Shown here one piece after another: positions 49,781 through 58,058 of a DNA stretch of 64,000 nucleotides. A program made the position numbers and the translations under genes. Numbering within the stretch: the first letter of the stretch is position 1; each line of letters starts with the position of its first letter. Location of the stretch: assembly GCA_047404195.1 (NCBI GenBank), contig JBDOIU010000012.1, forward strand, positions 107,840 to 171,839, in the 5' to 3' direction. The notes under the pieces are model-generated. The model searched no databases. It worked only from the letters and a program-made list of their open reading frames with translations, and had not been told where the DNA came from. Source of the DNA: JAJRRL01 sp047404195 (GTDB taxonomy: Bacteria > Pseudomonadota > Gammaproteobacteria > JAJRRL01).

Positions 49781-51040
49781 ATGACCATTATTTCTTCCAT
49801 CCGTGCCAGCGAAATTTTAGACTCTCGTGGATTTCCAACGGTAGCAGTGCAAGTAGCGCTTGAATCTGGTGTTATGGCGCAAGTATCAGTGCCATCTGGT
49901 GCGTCAACAGGACAGGCAGAAGCACACGAGTTACGTGATGCAGACCCAGAGCGATTTCTTGGTCGGGGTGTGCTGCAGGCAGTAGCCCATGTTAATCAGG
50001 AAATAGCTGACCAGATATGTGGACTGCATGCTGAGGAGCAAGAAGTCATTGATGCTGCTTTATGTGAGCTGGATGGTACTGATAACAAATCTCGTCTGGG
50101 TGCGAACGCAATTTTAGGCGTTTCTATGGCTGTAGCTAAAGCAGCATCCTTACATGAAAATATTCCTTTATACCGCTATCTGGGTGGCGGTGAGCAGTAC
50201 CAGATGCCTATTCCACTGATGAATCTCATCAATGGTGGTGTGCATGCCAGTAATAATCTAGACATTCAAGAATTTATGATTATGCCGATCGGTGCGCCCA
50301 GTTGTGAAGAAGCCATTCGTTATGGTGCCGAAGTTTTTCATGCATTAAAATCTATATTGGCAGACAAAGGCTTATCAACAGCTGTTGGAGATGAGGGCGG
50401 TTTTGCACCTGATTTAGCTAATCATGAAGCGGCACTAGATTTACTTATGATTGCCATTGAAAAAGCAGGTTATCAACCAGGCACTGATGTCGTGATCGCT
50501 CTTGATTGTGCTGCCTCGGAGTTTTGTGTAGATATGGACTATACTTTCGAGGGTGCGCCATTATCTGCAGCTGCCATGATTGAAAAATATGCTGGCTGGG
50601 TACAACAATATCCAATCTTTTCGATTGAAGATCCATTGGCTGAAAATGATTGGAGTGGTTGGATTGAGATGACGCGTGTATTGGGTGATCAGATTCAATG
50701 TGTGGGTGATGATCTATTTGTGACGAATACCAAGATTCTGCAGCGTGGTATTGATGAGGGGGCAGCAAATGCGATTCTCATTAAGCCAAATCAAATAGGC
50801 ACATTAACTGAAACATTGTCTGCGATTGCTTTAGCAAAATCTGTTGGCTATCAAGCGATCATATCCCATCGCTCAGGTGAAACAATTGATACCACGATTG
50901 CTGATTTGGCTGTTGCCACCAATGCCGGTCAGATTAAAGCGGGATCTTTATCTCGCAGCGAGCGTGTTGCTAAATACAATCGGCTGATGATGATTGAGCG
51001 GTCACTGGGTCATCAGGCACAATATGGCTGGAAGCATTAG
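49781..51040 (+). CDS. eno: Enolase
   Basis: Enolase interconverts 2-phosphoglycerate and phosphoenolpyruvate; it also joins the RNA degradosome in gammaproteobacteria. The 419-residue protein has the catalytic loop SVPSGASTGQAEAHELRDAD. The metal ligands are in ALDCAASEF, FSIEDPLAENDW and VGDDLFVTN. The active Lys is in NAILIKPNQIGTL, and SHRSGETIDTTIADLAV is present. The start is the ATG at 49781 with GAGGGGTGTC upstream. It lies between kdsA and ftsB. Confidence 0.97.
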   Translation: MTIISSIRASEILDSRGFPTVAVQVALESGVMAQVSVPSGASTGQAEAHELRDADPERFLGRGVLQAVAHVNQEIADQICGLHAEEQEVIDAALCELDGTDNKSRLGANAILGVSMAVAKAASLHENIPLYRYLGGGEQYQMPIPLMNLINGGVHASNNLDIQEFMIMPIGAPSCEEAIRYGAEVFHALKSILADKGLSTAVGDEGGFAPDLANHEAALDLLMIAIEKAGYQPGTDVVIALDCAASEFCVDMDYTFEGAPLSAAAMIEKYAGWVQQYPIFSIEDPLAENDWSGWIEMTRVLGDQIQCVGDDLFVTNTKILQRGIDEGAANAILIKPNQIGTLTETLSAIALAKSVGYQAIISHRSGETIDTTIADLAVATNAGQIKAGSLSRSERVAKYNRLMMIERSLGHQAQYGWKH

Positions 51041-51075
51041 CTAACAGTGATTTGGGCCTTGCTTGGAGGACGACA

Positions 51076-51342
51076 ATGTTAAAATGGATCATAGCGGCAT
51101 TGGCTGTATTACTGATTATAATTCAGTGTCAGTTGTGGATGGGTGACACGGGCTTTGATGATGTGCTACACAAAAAGCAGCAGTTAGCTCAGCTTAATAA
51201 GCAGCTTCATCAGCAAAAAAAGAAAAATGATCGGGCGGAAAATGCATTGAATATCATTAAGCGAGACCAACGCTGGGTAGAAGGTAAGGCGCGACAAGAT
51301 TTAGGATATATCCGTCATGGTGAGAAATTTTATCGGTATTAG
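51076..51342 (+). CDS. ftsB: Cell division protein FtsB
   Basis: FtsB is a single-pass division protein acting with FtsL and FtsQ. The 88-residue protein has an N-terminal membrane helix (LKWIIAALAVLLIIIQCQLW), a coiled coil (KKQQLAQLNKQLHQQKKKND, RAENALNIIKRDQ) and the conserved end ARQDLGYIRHGEKFYR. I start it at 51076, where AGGACGACA precedes the ATG. Following enolase is the standard gammaproteobacterial place. Its stop codon overlaps the stop of the opposing gene. Confidence 0.93.
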   Translation: MLKWIIAALAVLLIIIQCQLWMGDTGFDDVLHKKQQLAQLNKQLHQQKKKNDRAENALNIIKRDQRWVEGKARQDLGYIRHGEKFYRY

Positions 51343-52402
51343 TTAATACCATGTTCAGCACTACGGTCATCATTATCTTGTTCACTTGAGGTTGCTCCAT
51401 AACCTGGTATGATTTTTCCCTTGCCAGCTAGTGTGGCAAGGCCAGTTGGTGTTATTTTAGATGCAGCATGACGTTGCAAGCTTTTCTTAACGGCGTATAG
51501 TGCAATAGATAGTATGGCCATACCAATTGCGATGCCGAGTGTAACTGGGCCGGGTACCTTGGCAGCCACCAGTGCGATGAGGGTAATGACACTGGCTACT
51601 TGTAATGTAACTTGTATACCTGACATCACACCTGAAGAAATATTATGTGCCTTTTTGGCTGCTGGATTTTTACGAACTGCCGCGTGCTCACTATGATGGA
51701 AGTCCCTGGCAACAGAAATGGCAGTTTTGCTTACGGCCCCTAATTGGTGAGCAACAATGCCGAGGATATTAAAAACTTGACCAGCAGGACCTGGTAGAAA
51801 GCCAGCTAGTGTGCAGAAAGCTGCTATTGTGCTGACAGCTGATGAGACAGTATTCGCTACGGCTAGAATATAATCGGCTTTGTTAGTGTCTTTATTTTTG
51901 CTGCATTTACTGACCTCGATAATATCCATGACCATGGCCACTACTGAGCTGAGACTAAAAAAGACTTGTGCAGATTGATTCATTACTTGTGATAAGTGAC
52001 TGAGCTGGCTTAGGTCGGCTATGTATTTAGTTGCTGTGGTTGCCAGCATACCGGCAGCAGTGGAAATACCGACAATACTCATGGCGATGCTAGCAATTTG
52101 AGCCCTGGTTAGTGCCTTGTTTTTTGCTTTGTTTTTGGCGATTATATCGATGTGGCTTGCCAGCGCGAATAGTCCATCAATTCCGTTCCAAATTGCCAGT
52201 GTGCCTATATTGGCACCTGTTTGAAGTGTGCTTGCGCTGAGAGTGGGTGAAGATGCTGCAATAACTGGTCCAGCTGCCAGCCAGTTTGCATGATTGCCAT
52301 ACATTACATGAAGAGATTCTGCTAAAAATTTTATGACGTTAGGTCTGGTTGGTTGGTTTCTGCTCTTGCTGTGATTGACCGCGGTTGCATTACTCTCTTT
52401 CA
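51339..52402 (-). CDS. Hypothetical multi-pass membrane protein (about 354 aa)
   Basis: Not recognised. After a polar N-terminus of about 40 residues come several hydrophobic segments. Examples are AQIASIAMSIVGISTAAGML (about 110-130), VFFSLSSVVAMVMDIIEV, TVSSAVSTIAAFCTLAGFLP and GIQVTLQVASVITLIALVAA. A pair near 285-315 (VTLGIAIGMAILSIALYAVK) follows, then a soluble acidic tail ending SSEQDNDDRSAEHGIN. The hydrophobic pairs resemble helical hairpins, as in inclusion- or host-membrane-inserting proteins of intracellular bacteria, but no signature proves this. I prefer the ATG ending at 52402 (MKESNATAVNHS). An ATG at 52424 reads through a G8 tract into the same frame. The gene is single and converges on ftsB. 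Confidence 0.72.
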
Positions 52403-52484
52403 TGCCCCCCCCTTTCATACTCAAATAGTACTTTTTAATTGTTTATACTTATATTATAGCTGTTATAGCTTAAAGTATTATGAG

Positions 52485-52554
52485 TTTTGCTGTTTTTTGT
52501 GCTTAAAATGGGGATATTTTGCTGTTTTTTGTCCTTAAAACGGAGAGATTTTGC
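52485..52554 (+). repeat. Tandem 32-bp direct repeats upstream of surE
   Basis: Two 32-base units beginning TTTTGCTGTTTTTTGT and containing CTTAAAA start at 52485 and 52517. They match at about 28 of 32 positions. A third partial copy (TTTTGC) begins at 52549. They lie in the 285-base gap between two divergent genes, upstream of the surE promoter region, and may be operators or a slipped duplication. Confidence 0.6.
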
Positions 52555-52626
52555 TAAGTCTTTGATATTGAGGTGGGGTGGCCTACTGCTAGCATGGTTG
52601 TGTATCACAATATGTAGCGTCAGAGG

Positions 52627-52657
52627 TTCGCATTTTAGAGTGTATCGGGTATATAAT
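52627..52657 (+). promoter_or_regulatory. Predicted promoter of surE
   Basis: A perfect TATAAT at 52652-52657 lies 30 bases before the surE ATG; the best -35 (TTCGCA) gives a 19-base spacer, so the -35 is weak. Confidence 0.35.
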
Positions 52658-52687
52658 GTTTGCATTGTCTGCATTTGGAGGTGGCAT

Positions 52688-53461
52688 ATGAAGCGGGTAT
52701 TATTATCCAATGATGATGGGGTTTACGCGCCAGGTTTAGAGGCGCTGGCTAAGTGCTTTGATGGCATTGCGCAGATTGAAATTTTTGCTCCAGATAGGGA
52801 TCGCAGTGGTGCCAGTAATTCATTGAGTCTCTCTGAGCCATTGCGAGTGGAGCGTATTAACGCGCATACAGTGAGTGTACAAGGCACACCCACTGACTGT
52901 GTGCATTTGGCATTAACAGGGTTGTTAGACGACAAGCCTGATATGGTTGTTTCAGGCATCAATCGTGGAGCCAACTTAGGAGACGACGTTTGGTATTCTG
53001 GCACGGTGGCTGCTGCCATGGAAGGGCGTTTTTTGGGTTTACCGGCATTGGCTGTTTCATTGGTTGCAGATTTTTCTGGTCCATTTCACTATGAGACAGC
53101 AGCAGCCGTAGTCCAAGAGGTTTACCAACGTATCTTGGATGACCCACTTCCACCGGGTTCTATTTTGAATGTCAATGTTCCAAATTTGCCATTAGATCAT
53201 TTGCAAGGTTATGAAGTAACGCGTTTAGGAACTCGGCATCCTGCACAGCCCTTGATTCGTCGAGATGATCCGCGAGGTAAGGAGGTTTATTGGATCGGTT
53301 TGGCGGGTGAAGAGCATGATTCTGGTTTAGGTACTGACTTTGATGCCATTAGGCGTGGTTATGTTTCACTCACACCGCTACGCGTAGATCTGACCGACTA
53401 TGAGGCATTTGGCACAGTATCAAGCTGGGCTGAGGGCTTGAAACAGGGTGCAGAGGTATGA
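52688..53461 (+). CDS. surE: 5'/3'-nucleotidase SurE
   Basis: SurE hydrolyses nucleoside monophosphates and short polyphosphates, a stationary-phase survival protein. The 257-residue protein starts MKRVLLSNDDGVYAPGLEAL, with the metal-binding Asp pair in NDDG. APDRDRSGASNSLSLSEPLR, GTPTDCVHLAL and SGINRGANLGDDVWYSGTVA follow. I set the ATG at 52688, seven bases after GGAGG; the longer upstream frame is not credible. The stop overlaps the nlpD start (ATGA). It belongs to surE-nlpD-rpoS; the usual pcm gene between surE and nlpD is missing. Confidence 0.97.
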   Translation: MKRVLLSNDDGVYAPGLEALAKCFDGIAQIEIFAPDRDRSGASNSLSLSEPLRVERINAHTVSVQGTPTDCVHLALTGLLDDKPDMVVSGINRGANLGDDVWYSGTVAAAMEGRFLGLPALAVSLVADFSGPFHYETAAAVVQEVYQRILDDPLPPGSILNVNVPNLPLDHLQGYEVTRLGTRHPAQPLIRRDDPRGKEVYWIGLAGEEHDSGLGTDFDAIRRGYVSLTPLRVDLTDYEAFGTVSSWAEGLKQGAEV

Positions 53462-54192
53462 TGATGCGACCGCTATCAGCAGTAGGTTGTTTCATCAGCA
53501 GCATGACTGTTGGGGTATTTCTTTTATCATCCTGTTCACCACACTATACAGCGCCAATTGAAGATGGTTGGCATAGTAAAGTGGGTAAGGCATCACGTTA
53601 TGTTGTGCAGAGAGGGGACACCCTATACTCTATCGCATGGAGTTTTGGTTACGATTACAGAGCATTGGCTGCTACAAATAATTTGCGTTCTCCATATATC
53701 CTGGAGCGCGGTCAAACGTTGAAAATGAGTGTGGCTCAGCGGGCAGTACAGGGGGTCCCCCCAAGAAAGCATCAGTATAAGCCACAGAGTCAACCCAGAC
53801 GTGCTGTAAACACTATAAATATGGGGCCAATTAAGCTGCGTTGGCCAACGAGTGGTAAAGTCGTATCTCAGTTTTCGCGCAAGTATGGCGGTAATAAAGG
53901 TATCGATATTCGTGGTTTGTATAAGCAATTCGTGATTGCCGCGGGTTCAGGTCTGGTGGTCTATGCCGGTTCTGGCTTACGTGGATATGGGCAATTGATC
54001 ATAGTAAAACACTCTAATGAATACTTGAGCGCATATGCTAACAACGCTAAGATATTAATTAGGCAGGGTCAGACAGTACGGTCTGGTCAAAAAATAGCTC
54101 TAATGGGCCGTGATAATGCAGGACGCACGAGGCTTCATTTTGAGTTGAGACGGAACGGACAGCCTGTTGATCCTATGCGCTACTTGCGCTGA
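53458..54192 (+). CDS. nlpD: LysM/M23-domain lipoprotein, NlpD-like
   Basis: A 244-residue outer-membrane lipoprotein. The signal peptide has the lipobox LLSSC (Cys near residue 26). A LysM domain (RYVVQRGDTLYSIAWSFGYD) and a C-terminal M23 domain (LRWPTSGKVVSQFSRKYGGN, RTRLHFELRRNGQPVDPMRY) follow. The M23 domain has lost catalytic residues: the usual HxxxD motif reads NKGIDIRG, and the HxH motif is LHFELR. As in NlpD/EnvC it would therefore regulate amidases such as AmiC rather than cut peptidoglycan. The next gene is rpoS, and in related bacteria the main rpoS promoter lies inside nlpD. Confidence 0.93.
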   Translation: MMMRPLSAVGCFISSMTVGVFLLSSCSPHYTAPIEDGWHSKVGKASRYVVQRGDTLYSIAWSFGYDYRALAATNNLRSPYILERGQTLKMSVAQRAVQGVPPRKHQYKPQSQPRRAVNTINMGPIKLRWPTSGKVVSQFSRKYGGNKGIDIRGLYKQFVIAAGSGLVVYAGSGLRGYGQLIIVKHSNEYLSAYANNAKILIRQGQTVRSGQKIALMGRDNAGRTRLHFELRRNGQPVDPMRYLR

Positions 54193-54221
54193 TTTTTTGT
54201 GCCAAACAGTTAAGGAAGGCT

Positions 54222-55226
54222 ATGGCTACTAGAAAAAAAACAGAGCAGGATACTGCTCGCTCGTCGTCTCTTCAGTTTGAAGATCATGGTATCTTCTTCT
54301 CAGAGTCTAATGCCAAGAAGGCAAAACAAAAATCAAAGACTGAAGACAAAGCAAAGCTGCAAGAGTCTGTTAGCCGAGCGCGTACGGATAATAAGTCAAC
54401 GGATCCAACGCATATTTACTTGCGAGAAATCGGTTATGTGCCCTTGCTCTCAGCTAAAGATGAGTACAAGTATGCTAAATTAGCGCAGGATGGTGATAAA
54501 AATGCGCGTAAAACCATGATTGAGTCTAATCTTCGTTTGGTTGTAAAAATAGCCCGCCACTATTGTAATCGAGGGCTTGCATTCCTTGACTTAATTGAAG
54601 AGGGTAATCTCGGCTTAATGCATTCAGTCAGTAAGTTTGACCCAGAACGCGGCTTCCGTTTTTCAACATATGCCACCTGGTGGATTAGACAGACAATTGA
54701 GCGTGCGATCATGAATCAAAGTCGGTCTGTGCGATTGCCAGTACATGTCATTAAAGAAATGAACATTTATTTGCGTGCAAGTAAGAAGCTGAGCCAAGAG
54801 CTTGATCACGAACCATCTGCTGAAGAGATAGCGCAGAAGGTTGAAAAGCCACTTGCTTCAGTGCAAAAAATGCTAAAACTATCTGCGGATGCCACGTCTA
54901 TTCATGCACCGGTTACTGCTGATGGAACAAAGACTATTTCAGATACGATCGCTGATGATAACCACCTTGATCCGCAGGAGTTGTTTGAAGATGTCGATAA
55001 AGAGCGTAGTATTATGCGTTGGTTGTCACACCTCTCACCAAGAGAGAAAGAGGTTGTCATGCGTCGCTATGGTTTGGCGGAGTATAATGCAGAAACACTA
55101 GAGGTGGTAGGTCGAGCCGTTGGTGTGACGCGTGAGCGGGTGCGGCAAATTCAAATCACCGCGATGGCAAAGTTAAAAGATGTCATTGCCGAAGAGGGCG
55201 TCACTATCAATGATGTTCAAGACTAG
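54222..55226 (+). CDS. rpoS: RNA polymerase sigma factor RpoS
   Basis: RpoS directs stationary-phase and stress transcription. The 334-residue protein has a hydrophilic N-terminal region of about 60 residues. Sigma regions are 1.2 (DPTHIYLREIGYVPLLSAKD), 2 (ESNLRLVVKIARHYCNRGLA, FSTYATWWIRQTIERAIMNQ), 3 (RLPVHVIKEMNIYLRASKKL) and 4 (LSPREKEVVMRRYGL, VGVTRERVRQIQITAMAKL). The context after nlpD separates it from rpoD or rpoH. AAGGAAGGCT precedes the ATG. A terminator follows at 55309. Confidence 0.96.
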   Translation: MATRKKTEQDTARSSSLQFEDHGIFFSESNAKKAKQKSKTEDKAKLQESVSRARTDNKSTDPTHIYLREIGYVPLLSAKDEYKYAKLAQDGDKNARKTMIESNLRLVVKIARHYCNRGLAFLDLIEEGNLGLMHSVSKFDPERGFRFSTYATWWIRQTIERAIMNQSRSVRLPVHVIKEMNIYLRASKKLSQELDHEPSAEEIAQKVEKPLASVQKMLKLSADATSIHAPVTADGTKTISDTIADDNHLDPQELFEDVDKERSIMRWLSHLSPREKEVVMRRYGLAEYNAETLEVVGRAVGVTRERVRQIQITAMAKLKDVIAEEGVTINDVQD

Positions 55227-55308
55227 TTACCCTAACAAGCTTCATATCTAATGGCATGTTGATTAGACTGGGTTCATGCTTAGGTGAATATTCTAAATGT
55301 TCAGTAAT

Positions 55309-55342
55309 ACGTCATATACAGATATTGTATATGGCGTTTTTT
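55309..55342 (+). terminator. Rho-independent terminator after rpoS
   Basis: ACGTCATATACA pairs with TGTATATGGCGT (12 pairs, one G-T) around a five-base loop, followed by a run of T. Confidence 0.85.
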
Positions 55343-55617
55343 GTGTGTGAGGCCAGCAGCGCTGTCACCGATCAAGTGTTTAATTCATTATTTCAGGTAA
55401 AGGGGTGGGGTGAATTGTGACGCTATTTTAGAGTGCCTATGTGAATAAAAATGGTTTTTAGGTATAAAATACGTATTGAGTGCATGAATTGTGATTGGAT
55501 ATGATGGGCTTGACTAGCCGAGGTCAGAGTGGATTAAAACCCAGTAATATTCTTGAGTGGGGGTATTATTCTGACTAAGTGCTGCATCATTATACTATCA
55601 ATCATAAGGAGAAATTG
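55343..55617 (+). other. Gap before the large GTPase; possible promoters only
   Basis: No gene seen. A TTGACT...TTAAAA pair (55510-55539) and a TATACT at 55591-55596 are weak promoter candidates for the GTPase gene. The rest is AT-rich. Confidence 0.35.
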
Positions 55618-57870
55618 ATGAAGGGAAGACCAGACTCAAATAGAGCAGTAGCCACCAATGAAAGTGGAAACAATAGACCGCAAGGTGTAAGCGGTACCAA
55701 CGTGGGTGTTGAGACTACTAATGCAACTGATACACGTGAGCGAGAATATGATCACCCTGAAAGCGGGCGAAATGCCGCCACGCCTAGTTCGTTTGCAGAC
55801 TGCGAAAGTGCAGCATCCACAGCACATCCGTCAACAACACGAGAGGCTGATAATGCTGCTTATGCCGCTAATACTGATGACGTTAACGCAGCAGCTGATT
55901 GCTTATATGCCGATGAAGATCTCGAGTCAGAGATTAGGCAGCTTGAATGTTTATTACTGCAATCACAGCAAGCTATTTCACAAATTCATGGAGAAGTGGT
56001 TTTGGTAATCGGTTCAACTGGGGTAGGAAAGAGTACGTTCATCAATTATTTGAATGATAATATTGATATAACAAGAAGCGAGGACACAGAAGAGAGCTAT
56101 GTCTCTGTGCGTCATGATCATGCGGATTCGCCAGTGATCAGTCAGCTACATGCTGGATCATGCACTATCTTTCCGAGGGCGCATCAAGTTGGTAAAATGA
56201 CGTTTATTGATACAGCTGGGTTTGCCGATACACGTGGTATGGCTCATGATATTAGTGTGCACTCTTCCTTGTTACAGATACTAAAAACAGTAAAAATAAA
56301 AGCAGTGATAATGTTATTGAGCTCAGGTTTGAGTGCTCAAAATCGTGGAGCGGGTTATGTTTCAGCTGTTAAGGCGCTAGAAAATATAATAGGCCACAAC
56401 ATAGAAGCCTACCATAGAAACGTTTTCTATATTGTTAACCAATCATTAGATCTAGCAGAACCAAGAAATAGCAGCCAGATACAAACTCAATTAACAAAGA
56501 TGATGAATGCTTTCCATAAGTCAGCCCATCAAAGCGAGAAGAATATGGCATATTATATGGAAAGAATACTACGTTGTAATGTGAGGTCCTTTAGCCCTAA
56601 AGATGATTCAAGAGTCAGGAATGATATCCTTCATGAAGTTCGTGCTTGTACGCCCATTGTCGGCAGTCAAGAGCTCCATATGAGTCAATTTGGGTCTTAT
56701 ACTGATAGACTATATAAGATTGGAGAGCGTATTGCATCTCGCTTTGTTTCTAACCATGTATCGTTACAATCTAAAGGTTTGTCATTATTAAAACATAAAG
56801 AGCAGCTTACTGAATCTAAGGCTGAATTACACAAGTTAGACTTGGAGATACGAAATGTTAAAGAGAAGCTACAATCTTCACCAGCAGAATATAATGGACA
56901 AGCTATTTGTAAGCAGAAAATAGAAGAATATAATGCACAGATAGGTTTTTTAAGGAAAAAAATAGCACAATGTGTGGCGCGTCAACATGATTTGACTAGG
57001 CAAAACACTCGGCTTATGAATGACGATACTAAAGTTGTTGTCGGTTCACGGAATTATCGTGAGAGTGGTGCGCTTAAAAAGTCTGGTGAAAAGCTTATTG
57101 TCAGAGAAGTGGTGAAGCATATACACATCCACACTGGTTATGAGATTATTGATGTAGATGAAGACTATACCATAGATCCGAAAAGATGTGCCTTTCGCCC
57201 TGGTGGTAAACTCACACGCCTAAAAAGTAAATGTGATCGAGAGCATAGAAAAAGAGGGTATAATAAATATGATTATTTTGCGCGTTACAACGGACCGTCT
57301 CACATAAATGGATCATACACAGTTAAAGTGTTCACGTTCAAAAAATTTACTGCTGAAAACTTGTCTAGCATTGAAGTCAATAAAAGAGAGCTTGCAAGGC
57401 AGGATTCTTTAATAAAATCTTATAACGCTAAGATTAGTATGTTTTCAGGCTTCATTAAGACTGCACACGAACAATCACTGGCTTTTGCTGTAGACGGCGC
57501 AAAGAATTTGGGTAGATATGTACAGGAAAAGGAAAAAGAACGATTAAAACAAGTTGAAGTCATAAGAGACAGTCAACTTACAGTCATGAACTCTACTGGT
57601 AGTTTGCTTCAAACGAGACAGGCACTATTCAACAATGCGGGGAAGATTAGAATGTTACACCGACTTGTGGTATTGATCCCTGAAGCGCTTAAAAATGTCA
57701 GTTTGGTTCCTAAAATGATGACATTACTCGGGCGTAAATACTATGCATCCATTTTGACGGGTGGTGATGTGTGTGAGCATTATTTTGATGTGAATCACCC
57801 ATTATTTGCTTTTGGGGGTGATAGACAATCGCCAGTAGCTTCGTCAGCCTCGTCGATGGCGCATGAATAG
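55618..57870 (+). CDS. Large P-loop GTPase with coiled coils, function unknown (750 aa)
   Basis: The protein has three parts. Residues 1-100 are polar and Ala/Thr/Asn-rich, probably disordered. A GTPase domain spans about 125-300, with G1 GSTGVGKST (132-140), G3 FIDTAGFADTRG (196-207) and a candidate G4 in VNQSLD (273-278). DTAGFADTRG recalls the IMAP/TOC/septin-like GTPases rather than translation or Ras-type ones. The C-terminal 450 residues are mainly helical coiled coils (ESKAELHKLDLEIRNVKEKL, QEKEKERLKQVEVIRDSQL). Between them is a beta-rich insert containing VVKHIHIHTGYEIIDVDED. No signal peptide or membrane helix. Start at 55618 with AAGGAGAAATTG upstream. It could be a secreted effector, a dynamin-like scaffold or a defence GTPase; the window does not decide. 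Single gene. Confidence 0.75.
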   Translation: MKGRPDSNRAVATNESGNNRPQGVSGTNVGVETTNATDTREREYDHPESGRNAATPSSFADCESAASTAHPSTTREADNAAYAANTDDVNAAADCLYADEDLESEIRQLECLLLQSQQAISQIHGEVVLVIGSTGVGKSTFINYLNDNIDITRSEDTEESYVSVRHDHADSPVISQLHAGSCTIFPRAHQVGKMTFIDTAGFADTRGMAHDISVHSSLLQILKTVKIKAVIMLLSSGLSAQNRGAGYVSAVKALENIIGHNIEAYHRNVFYIVNQSLDLAEPRNSSQIQTQLTKMMNAFHKSAHQSEKNMAYYMERILRCNVRSFSPKDDSRVRNDILHEVRACTPIVGSQELHMSQFGSYTDRLYKIGERIASRFVSNHVSLQSKGLSLLKHKEQLTESKAELHKLDLEIRNVKEKLQSSPAEYNGQAICKQKIEEYNAQIGFLRKKIAQCVARQHDLTRQNTRLMNDDTKVVVGSRNYRESGALKKSGEKLIVREVVKHIHIHTGYEIIDVDEDYTIDPKRCAFRPGGKLTRLKSKCDREHRKRGYNKYDYFARYNGPSHINGSYTVKVFTFKKFTAENLSSIEVNKRELARQDSLIKSYNAKISMFSGFIKTAHEQSLAFAVDGAKNLGRYVQEKEKERLKQVEVIRDSQLTVMNSTGSLLQTRQALFNNAGKIRMLHRLVVLIPEALKNVSLVPKMMTLLGRKYYASILTGGDVCEHYFDVNHPLFAFGGDRQSPVASSASSMAHE

Positions 57871-57901
57871 TTTAGCTAGATGCGCGATGCGGTTCAATCA
57901 T

Positions 57902-57922
57902 GGCACTACCTGGGGTAGTGCC
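57902..57922. terminator. Hairpin after the GTPase gene
   Basis: GGCACTACC-TGG-GGTAGTGCC is a perfect nine-pair stem. It is followed only by TTATT, so termination is plausible but not strong. It lies between the ends of the GTPase gene and the NRPS-like gene, which converge. Confidence 0.45.
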
Positions 57923-58058
57923 TTATTGGCTGACATGCCGCTTTTTTGTTATACATTTTGTGCAAAATATTTATTTATGCGATAACACCATCTACAAATG
58001 ATTGTCTCATGATTTGTGAGCGAGGACTGACTCAGTTGCGGGCAAAATGACAAAATCG

